Shown piece by piece: positions 11,715 to 24,576 of a DNA stretch of 64,000 bases. The position numbers were made by a program, and so were the translations under genes. Source of the DNA: Choanephora cucurbitarum (taxonomy: Eukaryota > Mucoromycota > Mucoromycetes > Mucorales > Choanephoraceae); NCBI GenBank assembly GCA_025331435.1, contig JAIWNI010000066.1, positions 92,030-156,029 on the forward strand, read 5' to 3'. The notes beneath the pieces were generated by a model. That model saw nothing but the letters and a program-made list of their open reading frames with translations, was not told the origin of the DNA and did no database searches. How positions within the stretch are numbered: the first letter of the stretch is position 1; each line of letters begins with the position of its first letter.

Positions 11715-12721
11715 TTATTCAGTAGCCATCATATACTTGATGTTAGCAATGGCAGCAGCAGGCTGAAGACCCTTTGGACAGGTCTTTGAACAGTTCATGA
11801 TGGTATGACAACGGTAAAGAGACATCTTGTTCTGAAGCTTTTCACGACGTTCAATGCCAAAGTGATCGCGAGAATCAATCATCCAACGATAGGCTTGCAT
11901 CAGAACAGCAGGGCCTAGGTATTCTTCTTGGTTCCACCAGTAAGAAGGACAAGAGGTAGAACAACAGGCACACAAGATACATTCATACAGACCATCCAGC
12001 TTCTTTCTGTCTTCAATCGATTGATAGTTTTCTTTACCCTCTTCAGGGAATGTCTTTTGTTTCAAATAAGGCTCAATGCTCTTGTATTGTTTATAAAAGA
12101 GTGTCAAATCAGGTACTAAATCCTTGACAATGTTCACTAAATAAGATCGTTTAGTAGGCTAAATTCCCCTCTTTTTTAAGTCTACTTACTATGAGGCAAA
12201 GGATAGATCTTGATGGGCTTACTGATATCTTTATCAATCTTGGAGATACAGGCTAGTGTGTTACCACCACCAATGTTCATGGCACACGATCCACAGATAC
12301 CCTCACGGCATGAACGACGGAATGTCAATGTTGAATCCTGCTCACTCTTGATTTTGATGAGTGCATCCAAGACCATAGGGCCACAGTTGTTGAGATCGAT
12401 TTGATAAGACTTCAAGACAGGCTTTTCTGTTGGTTTATCAGGATTCTATAGGGGTGTGTTAGAACAGCAAGAGGTATAGGATAGTATCTTTACCCATCGA
12501 TAGATCTCAAATGTCTTGATCATCGGCTTCTTTCCCAAATCAGGCTTGTATTCTTCTGGTGTAGATGATTCTGAAGGTGGGTGGGTAAAGGTTTCCAATG
12601 AACGTAAAAAGGGCTAAAAAGATAAAGTTAGTTTGTTTTGTTTTGTTTAAACTAAATCATTTACCATAGAACCCATACGATGATTGCGTAGTAATGCGTT
12701 TTTGACGAGTGTTAATGCCAT
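11715..12721 (-). CDS. SDH2: succinate dehydrogenase iron-sulfur subunit, mitochondrial
   Basis: Complex II subunit that carries electrons from the flavoprotein to ubiquinone. Exon 1 ends at a GTAAAT donor after a basic leader ([15 protein letters not shown]). Next comes the plant-type ferredoxin domain with the 2Fe-2S cysteines in [15 protein letters not shown] plus the later CISK. The C-terminal domain holds the 4Fe-4S and 3Fe-4S cysteines: [18 protein letters not shown] and [15 protein letters not shown]. The stop follows IKYMMATE. At least three introns, all short. Length and residues are normal for the family. The promoter side shows a tract of GAAA/CTTT repeats just upstream of the ATG (12730-12770). 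Confidence 0.96.
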
Positions 12722-12836
12722 ATAAAAGAGTAGGGAGTGTAAGAAAAGAAAGAAAGAAAGAAAAAGAGAAAAACAAAGAAACAATTTATGCTGTGATAGT
12801 TTCGTAATGCAAGACAAAGTCGGGTAAATGATTTGT

Positions 12837-15800
12837 TTATTTCTCTAATAAATAGGCTCGTATAACATCACTCAAAATAGCAAAGTTAACTGGCTTTGAT
12901 ATATAAGTAGAAAATCCACATTCAAGGCACTTATTGGCTACATTGCTCATGACATTAGCAGAGAGAGCAACAATAGGTTTTGGTTTTTCATTTGGTCCAA
13001 GATTCTGTTTTTCCCATTCCCGAATTTCACGTGTGGTTTCGTAACCATCTAAATGAGAAAGTGAGTCATTTTGTTCATTCCTTTTTTTTTTTTTTTTACC
13101 TTTGACAGGCATAAAGAGATCACACAAGATCAAACAATAATAATCTTTAGGATGTTTATGGTAAAGATCAAGGCATTCTTGACCATGCGTAGCCACATCC
13201 ACACTTAGGCCCACTCGAGTTAAATAACGTGTAAGGACCTTTTGATTGACCAGATTATCTATTTTATATATAAGTTATCTCTCTCTCTTTTATCTATAGC
13301 TAAGTTTACCTTCTACTAATAAAACACGATACCCTTTACCACCTACATCAGCTTCCATTTTTCTAAATATTTCCTTTTGAGTAGCTGCTCTCTTGTAAGG
13401 TGTATCAGGTGTAGACACAACACTGCTATTTCCCTTAGTACCAGACTGACTCTTGGGTTCCTGTTGACGCACACCAAAATACCACCTCAGCTTAGTCTGT
13501 TTCAAAGGCTTAAACACAAAACTACAGGTCTGAGGAATCACCTGATCTTCTCGTCCTTTGGCATTTTCGGTAATCAAGGACCGCTGAATAGGCGTCGTGA
13601 CCACCAAGACACTTGCCTTTTGTTGCTGCATTGATCCACAGATGGTGCGGGTAAGCGATAGGATCTGTTGCTCAGACGATAGATTGATCATGATGTAATC
13701 ATAGGGTGGTGCATATGGATCTGAAAGCCGCTGAGTTGCCTCGATCTGATTGGTAAGTGACTCAATCTCGAAATGATGGGCATTGGCTTCAGAGGGCATG
13801 CATTCTTGATGGACAATGCTCTTGAGGATAGACCGAATATGGTTCTTCATGGATTCAAGCGAGTATTTCCATTGAGAGATCAACAAGGCACGTAAAGGAG
13901 CAGCCCGGGTGGGTGTGCGAGGTGGTAAGATGACAATGCCTGAATTGGAGGTGATATTGAGTGCACTCGGAATCGAACCAATGGTAGGAATGCGCAGTTC
14001 CATTGGTTTTCGACTGTTGTCTGATGGTAAAAGGGGTGTAGCTGCCGCCACAGCAGCTGCCACAGTGGAAGAGTTACGTACAGGTGGGGGTTTGAGTTGC
14101 ATGGCGGCTGCCTTGGTCATCAGGACATCTTGAAGAATATCAGCAGGAGAAGCATCGTTGGGTATCATTCGAGTTGAATTGGTTTCGGTATTTACAATGT
14201 CCTTATGGCTTTCTAACATATGGTATCCATTCGATCGGAAGAAAGGATTGTTGTTTTCATTTTGAGGTGTCTGTGGTAAGGGTTTTGTGTGTGAGGTAGG
14301 AATGCCGAATTTGACGGTAAAGAAGAAGGTAGAGCCTTCACCCTTTCGACTCTTGCAGCTCATTTGGCCACCATGAAGTTCAATCAATTGACGAGAGATC
14401 ACTAAGCCTAATCCACTACCACCATGCTTTCTTGTACTCTATTACACCATATAAGTCATCATAATGAATGTTGCTAAAATAACTTACTGAGCTGTCTACT
14501 TGAGAGAAAGGCTTGAACATGACAGATTCATCTGCAGCATCAAAGCCTGTACCCGTATCGACCACTTCAAATAACAAGATCAAATCTGTATCGTTCTTCT
14601 GTACGATACATTTGGTAAATACTTCACCTTCAGTTGTGAATTTAATGGCATTCTAATAGAACATATTAGATTGTGTCTATATTGAAATCTATCAACTTAC
14701 ACCTATCAAATTCAACAAGACTTGTCTTAATCGAACACGATCACCAATCACTACATCAGGCACATCATCATCTACCCAGAAGCTCAATTCAAGATTCTTT
14801 TGAATGGCCAGTGTAGACAAGAGCTCATTGGCATCTTCAATCATCGTAATCAAGCTAAAGGGTTCCCATTCAAGCTTCATCATGCCTGCCTCTACCTTGC
14901 TGAGATCAAGGATATCATTGATCACCACCAGCAGTGACTCAGCAGACTGTTGAATGGTATGCACATAATCCATCTGTTCAGCAGTCAATTCGGTATCCAA
15001 TAGGAAATTAAGCATGCCTGTGATACCAATCAAGGGCGTACGAATTTCGTGTGACATATTTGACAGAAACCGGGTTTTACTTTCAGTTGATTTCTGTGCT
15101 GCATCATGTGCTTCTTTTAATTTCTGTTCTAATAATTTGTGATCATTGATATCCGTACTATTGAATCATTTAGTGAAAATCTTGTGTAAATTAGAATGAC
15201 TTACCAAGTACCAAACCAACGAATGTCACCTGTATCCAGTTCATCCACAGAGACACATTTAACCAAGAACCAACGGTATTCTTCATTCACACTCAACAAG
15301 CGTACTTCTGTCTGCCATGAGATGCCTGCCTTGTTCTTGAGTGTAAGGAGATCAGGTAACTGAAGCTTAATACGATCTTCAGGATGAACACAGGACATGA
15401 ATCCTAATCCCATCGTCTGATCAAACGATTTACCAGAATACATGCTCCATTTACCATTGGTGTAAGTGATGCCTACCTGAGGCGAGAGAGTAAAGACGAT
15501 CTGAGGAATGGCCTCTGCCAACAATCGATATTTACGTTCATTACTCTCAATCTCCATCTGCCTCAGATTGTTTTCCTTGGCTACCCGTTGATCATGAATA
15601 TCCGTACTATCATAAATAAGTAAACATATTAAACTACATCATACGAGTTCCCTTACCATGTACCAAACCAATGAATGATACGTCCTTTCAAATCTCTTAA
15701 GGGTACAATACGCCAAAGGAAACAACGATAGACACCATCAAAGCGCTTCAGACGATATTCACCAGCAAACCCATTGCCCTGTTCATAAGAGAGTTCCCAA

Positions 15801-18056
15801 GCCTTTTTGCATTCAGGCTGATCGTCAGGGTGCATATGGGATAGCCAGAGAGAGCCCAGATGATCTTTAAGGGGTCTACCTGTGTACTGAAGTGTACGGT
15901 TATTGACCCAGGTGACTTGGCCAGTATTGGTTGAACAGGTAAAGACATGGATTGGAATACCATCAATGATCAGTCGTAAAAGGCTTGATTTGGGTGCCAC
16001 CAACAATCGATCGACAGTCTTACCCAAGGCATGGAAATGGAAGCCATCATCATCCATGCCTTTTCTTACTTGACTACGCCGCTTATACTTTCGAGGTCGT
16101 TTTGTTCTCTTTCTCATCATGGTCTTGAAAAGGGATTTCTTGGGTAATTGAACCTGTTCTTCTTCTTCTTCTTCAGTTGATTTGGAAGGTATATCTTCAT
16201 CCATACTACTAGGATGATGTTGATGACAATATTTATTACTACACATGTTATGCGGTGGAATAGAGGCAGAGATAGGTAGACCGGTAGTAGGTGAGACAGC
16301 ACCCCATCCTTCAATGACAGCAACAGAAGATGGGGAGAGGGCTTGATAGGAAGAAAGAGAACTGGATCGACCATGTTGATTGGGTAGATTAGATTGAGAG
16401 GCATAAGAAGAAGAGAGATCGCTATTGGCTGAATTCTTTCTCTCTTGGGGTTCTTGCATCACATTCGAATCTGTCACGGTCTCTAGTGAGCTTCGAGTGA
16501 AGTTGGACATACAGCCTAGGTGATCAGGTCGTTTGATAAGTTGATGTTTGGGTGTTGCGTCATCTGTATGGTAGAAATAATCATCTTCCATATCGCCATG
16601 ATCATCACTGTCAGTGGATTCTGGCTTAGAGGTATCATCAAACTCGTTCTGTTTCTTTGTCTTTGAATTCTGACTGGCATTCGTAAGGCTGGCAGCAATG
16701 AAAGGTGAGAGAGAGGTGATACTGGAGAGTAAGACAGCAGGGTAAGGTACAATGGGTGCCAAAAAGGAAAGGATGGCAATGGGTGTAGGATGACTGTTTC
16801 TCTGAGATAGATTAAAGTAGAGTTGTTGTCCAATCACATCTGAGGGATGAAAGAGAGGGATATGGACAACAGACTGTACATTAGAGAGAGGAGGTGGGTA
16901 AGGTACTGAGGTGTGTTCATAGGATTCTGGTGAAACAGGATTAAATGCTTCATCATCTATATCAGGTGGTGACTGAAAGAATGGATTGATATCAGGATCC
17001 ATGATGGCTGGTGAGGGTGCGGGTGACTGAGACCATGGTGAGGGCTGCTGTTGTTCATATTCATCGAAATCCTGCAGAAATGTGCTGGGTGCAGAGGGAG
17101 CATGATTGTCTATTGAATGCGTACTGCTGGTATCGTCATTCGAGAGACAGGAACCATCTACCAGGATTTCAGTTGCCTCGTCCTTAAGGCAAGGTGTGGT
17201 AATGATAGGCAGTGTCCAACTGGACTTTCTTTTGTCTACTGTCTGGTCAAATAAGGCTCGTTTAAATAGTTCATGTCTATCTTCATTACTCTGTTGACGC
17301 CTAGAACGTCTACGGAACTCTCTTGAGAGCACAACAGGCCCATTTCTCTTCAAGATACGATTGACACTTGGGTTAGTGATGAGTGGTTCAGGTTCTGATT
17401 CAAATGGCTGTAGACGATCAAAGCACCAAGGAACATGGTGAGGACCTGTCTCATGCACATCATGACCATGTAAGAAATAATCATAGTGTGATTCATCTTC
17501 TTCTGTTGATGCTTCACTTTCATGGTGAGTAAGTGAAGAGCCATCTGATTCTCGACTGATGGATCCTGTCTTGTTATAGACTGCCTTTAATCCCCAAGGA
17601 CCATTGAAGGGATCACTGGGATCTTGAGGGATACTGAGGGCTACTCGAGTGGCATGAAATGCATTGCCTGTATTCACTATTAGTTTTTATTTACTAAATC
17701 CTTTTTTTATTGTTATCTCTCACCTGAGAATATCTTGACAAGTGATTCCCACCAAGCATGAATTTCTATTTCACTTGTAAGCTTTAATGATGTATTGTAT
17801 AAATTAGGTGCTTCAAATGAGGCCATTCTATGTTGAATGGAAATGGGTTTATGCTTTATGGGTTTCTGTTGTTGTTGTTGTTGTTGTTGTTGTTGATGTT
17901 TCTTTTGTAACTGTTTCTGCCCAGAATAGAGCTGGGCATGATATTGAGAGGTGGCTGAGGAAGAATGATCACTGATCTTTTGGTATTATTAAAATGACTA
18001 ATAAATGGATTTCATCTAATTGAGTTTTGTCCTCTTTTTCTTTCTTACCTGTTCAT
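12837..18056 (-). CDS. hybrid sensor histidine kinase, two PAS domains, kinase core and receiver
   Basis: Order from the N-terminus: a Gln tract (ten codons, 17866-17895); a long low-complexity region with an acidic and Ser/Pro-rich part; PAS/PAC 1 (FTCSTNTGQVTWVNNRTLQY to IIHWFGTW, about 15660-15990); PAS 2 (IVFTLSPQVGITYTNGKWS to IRWFGTW, 15200-15560); dimerisation box SHEIRTPLIGITGM with the phospho-His; ATP-binding N box LRQVLLNLIG; glycine box HGGSGLGLVISRQ; then a receiver with VLLVEDN, phospho-Asp in CDLFMPV and Lys in ISKPVNF. Several GT-AG introns interrupt it. Fungal hybrid kinases feed phosphate to an HPt protein and often the HOG pathway; the ligand is unknown. The start at 18056 is a best guess, because two small 5' exons are needed to reach the Gln tract in frame. 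Confidence 0.9.
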
Positions 18057-18269
18057 GTTTATAAGAGAGGTATAGTGTAAAGTGAAGATGGGGTCATTCA
18101 GATCATCTAGTTAAAAAAAAAAGAAAAGGAGAAAAAAAAAAAAAAAAGATTAAAAAATCACACTAAAATGAATTTTATGTAGGAGTTTAAAATAGTTACT
18201 TAAAATAGAAAAGAATGAAAAGCATGACGTACATCATTTTATTTACATATTAATTTACAATGGAATGAT

Positions 18270-19692
18270 TTAGTGAAGGTGACTGACAGCAGCTTCAATG
18301 GAAGCAACAATGTTCTTGAGGGCAAGTTCAGTCTCTTCTTCAGTAATGTTAAGAGGAGGAATCAATCGAAGGGTTTCATAGATAGAAGTAGTCAGGATAA
18401 GTGTATCCAACTTGTAAGCTTCAGCAGCTACACTACTGGCAAAACCATAAGGAACACCCATAAACTCAATACCAATCATCAGACCCTTACCACGGATATC
18501 ACAAGTAACACCCTCAGGCAAGAGAGCAGGAATCTTGGCTCTTAAGGTCTGGAAGAACTGTTCAGAACGAGCATTACAGTTATCCAACAGCTTTTCTTCT
18601 TCAAAGATCTGAAGGGTCGCCTTAGCAGCTGCACAGGCAATGGCATTACCAGAATAGGTGCCTCCCATGGAACCAGCAGGTTGGAGGTCCATGATTTCCT
18701 TACGAGACACAATGGCTGAGAGTGGATAGCCTGAGGCAATACCCTTGGCCATCACCAGAATATCAGGCTCAACACCGAAATGCTCAACAGCAAACATCTT
18801 ACCGGTACGACCAAAGCCAGACTGAACTTCATCACAGATCAATAGAATGTCATGTTTATCACAGATCTTTCTGAGACCATGAAGGAAATCTAAATGGGTG
18901 GATTAGTTTGCGCATTCAATCTTGTGTTGAAGTATACTTTACTTTGAGGAGGTACAACATAACCACCTTCACCTTGAACAGGTTCAATCAGAATAGCAGC
19001 TGTATCCTTGGGGTCAGAACGTTGCTTCAACAAGAGTTCCAGTTGATGAAGGGCTTCTTCACCACACCAATCAGCAGTGAACTGGTTGGGATCCGCCTTA
19101 TGACAGGCCCATTGTTGAAAGTAAGGATAGGGAGCCACATGAACACCAGGCATCAGAGGAGAGAAACCAGCACTATAGACCGTCTTGGAGGTTGTCAGGG
19201 CCATGGTACCAAAAGTACGACCATGGTAAGAACCTTGAAAGACAACGATATTCTGTCGCTTGGTAGCATGACGAGCTACCTTGATGGCAGCCTCCACTGC
19301 TTCAGAACCCGAGTTCCAGAAGAAGAAGGTGTCTAATCTTGGAGAAGGCATCTTGGGAATCAAGCCTTCGATCAAGTCAAGCATAGGCTTTTGATAGAAG
19401 ATGTTGACTTGACCATGAGAGAGATTGGCAGCTTGGTCTTGAACAGCCTTGACAACAGTAGGATGACAGTGACCTAACCATCTGTTTATATCCCTTTATT
19501 TCTTTGATTATCCTCTCTCTATTTACCTGTGTTGGTCACACCAATACCAGTAGTAAGATCAAGATACTTTTTACCATCCACCGTATAGACATAAGTACCC
19601 TTTGCCTTTTCAATCACAAGTTCAGTTGATCTACCGATACCAGCGGCAATATGCTTCTTTCCGTATTGAGCGAGTTTTGTAGCAATAGACAT
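18270..19692 (-). CDS. class III pyridoxal-phosphate aminotransferase, 4-aminobutyrate aminotransferase type
   Basis: Starts [20 protein letters not shown] and has two introns (near 19490 and 18920). Fold-type I landmarks are present: [18 protein letters not shown] (phosphate-binding turn), [34 protein letters not shown] (Asp that contacts the cofactor) and the Schiff-base lysine in [15 protein letters not shown]. The C-terminus is [11 protein letters not shown]...[13 protein letters not shown]. About 440 residues. The sequence resembles the GabT branch more than the larger yeast UGA1 branch, but acetylornithine or beta-alanine aminotransferase activity cannot be excluded. No strong mitochondrial presequence is seen, although the N-terminus is basic. 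A GABA-degradation role is inference. Confidence 0.85.
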
Positions 19693-22167
19693 AGTGAGAG
19701 TATATAAAAAAAAGAAGAAGAGAAAAAAAAAGGAAAAAAGTAAAAAGATGGGGATTTATTTATAATGTCAAAAAGGAACTAACTTTATCCAATAGCAAGC
19801 CAATCACTCTACTCAATTTCCTTTTTAAGCAACTCTTTGAGATTTGGCGTGTGAAAACTGTTGCTTTTAAATAACAATAAGATGGAGTCATGATAGAGTA
19901 TTGAAGTGTCTCATTATCTGGGTTTCAATCATGGTATGATAAAGAGAGAGTAACTTGCTCGAAAGGCTTCTGATTGGATAGTCAACAAGATTTGATTAGG
20001 TTGCTTTTGCTTGTCAGGATGAGTTTTCCCCCCTTATCACTGATAACAAAATGAGTTTTAAAATACGATATAAAGAGTTTCTTTTGTTGTTCCTGAATAT
20101 GCATCATTTGACAAGTGTCAGTTACCTTCAGTCATAAAACCTATCAAATTGTATGTGAGATCACTATGGAAAGAAGAAGGAAAGGGGGGTTATCCATAGG
20201 GGTTTATATTCGGTTGATCGTTTTATTCCACTGCACATATGATGCAAATCCATTGTCATTCAATAAGACTCATACACAACACTTTTACGTGGGAAAACAC
20301 GAAAACTCTCTCTCTCTCTCTCTCTCTCTTTTCTTTTTTATTATTATTTTATATCCATCGATATCTGTTCTTACTTGAATGATAGATGATGACTACTCTA
20401 GCTTATGGCGGAGTTTTCTAGGGATTCTGATAATGGGATAGAATAGATAAAGTTAAATGGCAGTAGAGATAAGGTTTTATAAGTGCAACATAACTGAGAA
20501 AAAAGTAGCTAAAGAAGGTCCCAAGTTGATACATGACGCGAAGGCTCCTATCTACTTGAACTACTGATGAAGGGGAATCTCATGACGCGTTTTTTTACTA
20601 TCTATACCCTTATGGATAATGAGTTGTAACAGTCAACACGATTTCTTCAAGGTGATACAAGAAGGAATAGAAGAGCTCTTCTTAGTCTCATGTTCTTTTC
20701 TGTGCAAAAAAAACATTCACTCCAAGTCAAGAAAGTATATACTCTCCTTAAAATACACTTCATACCAGCTAGAAACAGAGAGATGATAGATAGACAAACA
20801 AACAAAAAAAGAGTGATTGTTTTAGCTTTTTTTTGATATCATGCCCATAAGCTAGTTCATACTTTAGCTGAGACTAATCGGATTGAAAGAATACAGACTA
20901 GCAAATAGTATGGGATAGAAAGGTATAGTTGATCATTTCACTATCCATCCCAAGATGACAAAATGCTTCTTTAGAGTATGTACTCAAAGCTTTAGAGCCA
21001 ATCTATAAAATGAATTTAAGCGCGAATTATCTTGCACAAGTAGAGAAACACACACACACACAGAACAGAGAGGAGTTTCCTTAACAAAAGTATTCAGCTA
21101 CAAAAAAAAAAGAAGGACTGTTGACTATTTCATGAAGAGCTAAGAGAGTCAAAATGATTGTTTTCTATATCCTACTAAAGCGAAGGGTCATGGTATTCAG
21201 TATAGGCATTATAAATCTCTAAACTTTGAGATATTCATAAACTGTAGTCTATACACAAAGAAAGAAATACCAGTTTCATCTAAAAAAAAAAAGTCTACAC
21301 TTTCCTTAATAATAGTATCAAAAGATAATGAAGGTTTGCTTAGTTTTGTCTCTTTGCTCCATCTGGGACCATTCTCTTGTCTAAATGACATAATCTAGAA
21401 AAAAGCAAAGAGAACTATTTGCTATCTATCTTATGATGAACACATTCAAGACTATTGAATGTGAGATAGTGTGAAGACTAAGTTTCCTTTAGGGCCGACT
21501 AAGATAGAGTGGCTCCTTTTTATTTTTATCCTGACAGCTAAACTCCTCTTTAATTCCAAAATTCTGGGTTTTTTTTTAGTCGGAATATCAAACTCTACTT
21601 TGATCGACATATGAGATGGAGATTTGAAGATGACATTACTTTAAAGACACTTGTGCTGAGAAACTTCCTTTTTTTTAGATTGCTACTTTGATAAAAAAAA
21701 GATATGATGTTGCATACTAGAGGATACCTACTGCAAATAAAATGATATCAAGGTATTGAATCTCGAGTGAAGGCTAGTTCTTTGTTAAAAGAAAGAAAGC
21801 TATATAAGAATAGAGTTAGAATAGACAGAGGTAACATTACTGTGTTAGGTGAATTTGATACAGACGATTCATTAGTTGCCTGTATACAGTTTGTTCATTC
21901 AAAATAAAAGCTCATTAGGCTTAAAGATACACACTGTAGTGACGTCTGATGCCATTATGGTAACTTTTTTTGGTTACTCATTCACATGATAAAGTCATTT
22001 AAATGATGGTCAAATTCCATCATGTACAAACAAATGATAGGATATCACTCTATTAAACGCATGATCCCATTGAACCTAAGCAGCTCTTTTTTTTATCAGC
22101 AAACTATAAGCAACACTGCCTTATAGAGGCAAGTTGAAAGAAAATAAGGTGATTTATTTGTTTATTA
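19693..22167. other. 2.5 kb gene-free spacer with simple repeats
   Basis: No open frame here looks like a gene. It contains many A or T runs, a (CT)12 microsatellite at 20306-20330 and a short (CA)n run near 21050. No tRNA, rRNA or transposon terminus was recognised. Confidence 0.55.
20306..20330. repeat. (CT)n microsatellite
   Basis: Twelve uninterrupted CT units followed by a T-rich tract. A similar CT-rich stretch at about 47350-47376 lies just upstream of a gene. This one has no nearby gene on its 3' side. Confidence 0.9.
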
Positions 22168-22908
22168 TTATTCTTCTATTTCGTATGCGACAATCTCCTG
22201 CAGCTGTTCTAGGATCGTTGGCCATGGCTTTAAATAGTCATGCATTTTCTGCTCCCAAGTACGGTCATCCAATTGATCAGACGGTGTAAACAAAAGCTGA
22301 CGAAATCCTTGGTATTCATCACCCATACTTTCTTGACAATTGATAAAGAACTGTGGATAGGCTTCTTTTGAGAGTCTCTCAGGCATCTGTCGAATACGAC
22401 TGATGGTCACATGAGAAAAGAAATGGTCACTCGCATCTGTCACATCCTCTTCTTCTTCTTCTTCACCAAGATAGCCAACCAGCTCTTTGAATTTCTCCAA
22501 CAGAGAAGGCACACCCTGCAGTGCCTTTGAGATACGCTTCATCCATTCCACATCGGGCATCTGTGTACGCTCACAATAGAGTGTGTTTTCAAATCGAGGC
22601 CATCTTGAGTCCAGGTGAGATCGTAGAGCCAGAAAGAAGGTCTTGTTGTGACTCACCAGTTCTTTCATTTCAGCTGCACGGTCAAAGAGAGCGACCAGCA
22701 TTGTGTTGGGTACCACTTGGACATGAATATCAATGGTGGGTGATGTTGCACAAGGGGATAGCAATTGTTCTTCTGGTTGTTGCATTGGCAGATCAAAAGT
22801 GACTGATGATTTGCGTTTACCGTGTATAGGTGACGTAAGCATCTTTGGAGAATCTTCTTCCTTTTGTTGTTGTTCAGTTGAAGGATAGACAATAATAGGT
22901 GAATTCAT
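22168..22908 (-). CDS. uncharacterised conserved-looking protein, single exon
   Basis: An intact frame of 246 codons from ATG at 22908; an in-frame upstream ATG at 23016 would add a Phe/Leu-rich stretch that looks like translated T-rich leader. The N-terminal 80 residues are polar and Pro/Gln/Ser-rich, including KRKSSVTFDLP. Then comes a mostly helical segment (AALFD-type heptads, FFLALRSHLDSRWPRFENTL), an acidic run of Glu (GEEEEEEDV) and a C-terminal helical segment ending EIVAYEIEE. No membrane segment, signal peptide or known motif is recognised. Codon use resembles its neighbours, and the length of the frame makes chance unlikely. No function is assigned. Confidence 0.7.
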   Translation of the reverse strand: MNSPIIVYPSTEQQQKEEDSPKMLTSPIHGKRKSSVTFDLPMQQPEEQLLSPCATSPTIDIHVQVVPNTMLVALFDRAAEMKELVSHNKTFFLALRSHLDSRWPRFENTLYCERTQMPDVEWMKRISKALQGVPSLLEKFKELVGYLGEEEEEEDVTDASDHFFSHVTISRIRQMPERLSKEAYPQFFINCQESMGDEYQGFRQLLFTPSDQLDDRTWEQKMHDYLKPWPTILEQLQEIVAYEIEE

Positions 22909-24020
22909 TTGAAGAAAGGGTAAAAGAAGAAAAAATAATAAAAAAAAAAAAAGAAACTCAGGCGTTTTAATGCAACAGAATTTAAAGTTTATGCTTTTCC
23001 CGTAAGAAAATTCCATATCTGTTCCACTCTGTTTGGAAATATCTGTGGGAAATTTAAATATAGAAAAACCGTTTTCTCTCTAAATAAGCTGGCGTGTTGA
23101 AGAGGTCATAGTTTAACTGCACTGTGGGATCAAACTGATGTGTTGTTTGGAAATAGAGTCATTCTGATGAACTGCCTTTCATAGAAACTAAACAAATCAA
23201 TGAAGTTCCGTCCATCTAATGATCTCAACTCGCTAGAAAGGCAGTTATTTCAAATGAACTATAAGGTGATAGATACATTGCTCAAGTCAATCAATGAATT
23301 CAAGCAATGGCCTTGATTGAAGCAAGTTTATACATCACTTCATGGAAGCCTCAGTATTCAAGAAGCACAGGAACAACCCTATTGTTTATAAGCTAAACAT
23401 TTTATCCTTTGAAAACTGTGCATTCTGTTCTCCCAAAACAAGTAGATGCATGTGATCCAATGTTGTTTCATTGGATTGATTTGTTTATAAGCTTATTACC
23501 TGAAATCAGTAACCAAAGCTCACTGTAAATCAGTCATTTCCCAATCGAAGCAATTGAACAGTTAGTTATACTGAAAGTTGAAAGAAGGCCTGTTTATCTC
23601 ATCAAAATAGCTTTTATTTTGTGTTTGGCGGGTTTTTATTGAAAAAAAGAAATCATCAAATTGATGGTTCATTGTGTGTAATTTTGATTGTATTATTTTC
23701 AAACTGAATTTGTGCAGCTTTTTGGTGTTGTTTTTTAACGCTCATGAGTCTGTTCCAGGCTAATTGTACGCTTTCAACATCAGAGTAGGATCACGAAACT
23801 ACCCTGATTTATTTTCGTCTTTTTCTTTTCTTTCTTTTACGTTTTTTAACTTAAAGACTGCACGACTGCTAGCTAATCTTCACAGCTTGAATACATATGC
23901 ATCCTCTATATCCAAAATTAGGTAGTCTCATTCACAAAACATACTTCTTCTTTTGTTTTAATTTTTGTATCATTATTTTAAAAGTAACAAGAAAAAGAAG
24001 AAAGTCTAGGATCTAATAGC
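22909..24020. other. intergenic, nothing recognised
   Basis: A 1.1 kb AT-rich stretch without long frames, repeats with clear termini or RNA genes. The half nearest 24 kb adjoins mobile-element remnants. Confidence 0.5.
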
Positions 24021-24576
24021 CTATGCAGGAACAACATCGCCAGACTTCATAAGCGGCATCTCTTGCTCAATTACCGTAAACCTTCTTTCAACGCGGCGAG
24101 ATGACAAGGCTCTCATTCGATGGTTATCCAAATTATGGAAAAAGTCGTTCATCTATCGATTTATTAGTATCACTATTCCATAAGAACACAAATTAATCAT
24201 CTACTTACTTTTTCGAATCGCCACGCGCAAGTACTCACTTGAGAAGGTTGACTCAAAGTCAACCATTCTTTCTTCGTCTGACATGTACTCCAACTGAAAC
24301 AAGGCATCACATTCTTCTTTTGTTCCGTAGCCAGTAGACAAGTGCTCAGGTGCAGTATTGTACGATTTTTGGCGCATGGCACATTTCTATAAAAAAAAAT
24401 GGTAAGTACTTACGTACTCTATTTTTTGACTACATGAGTGTAAAGCATTTTTGTTTCCTTCTTTTCTCTTTTCAATTAAAACCTAAGTTCTCATATAGAG
24501 CTTGTAAACTTTTAAGTTCGCGCTTATGGCATCGCGAAGGATGACCAGTTGAATGTACCTTTGATGAAGCAAGCAT
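24021..24576 (-). pseudogene. C-terminal fragment of an uncharacterised repeated gene
   Basis: Reading the minus strand from 24576, a frame beginning MLASSKVHSTGHPSRCHKR leads through a weak intron to TGYGTKEECDALFQLEYM, then SDEERMVDFESTFS. A clear GTAAGT...TAG intron then joins to MNDFFHNLDNHRMRALSSRR and a stop at 24021. The pattern Gly-Thr-x-x-x-Cys followed by YMSDEE reminds me of multi-copy ORFs in Mucorales genomes. That is recollection, not a search result. The 5' part is not recoverable, and the first junction is out of phase with a canonical donor, so this is treated as a broken copy. It lies next to the left arm of the large inverted repeat. Confidence 0.45.

Noticed and set aside
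13909..14133. Plus-strand frame rich in Ala (MGVRGGKMTMPELEV...)
   Set aside because: Antisense to the linker between the kinase core and the receiver; no start context or exon structure of its own.
16516..16833. Alternative frames in the Ser/Pro-rich part of the histidine kinase
   Set aside because: The main frame is 674 codons long and joins in phase to both neighbours; the others are shadows of low-complexity coding sequence.
20300..20340. CRISPR-like or structured repeat array
   Set aside because: The repeats here are a simple CT microsatellite. No spaced direct repeats of the CRISPR kind occur anywhere in the window, and the genome is eukaryotic.
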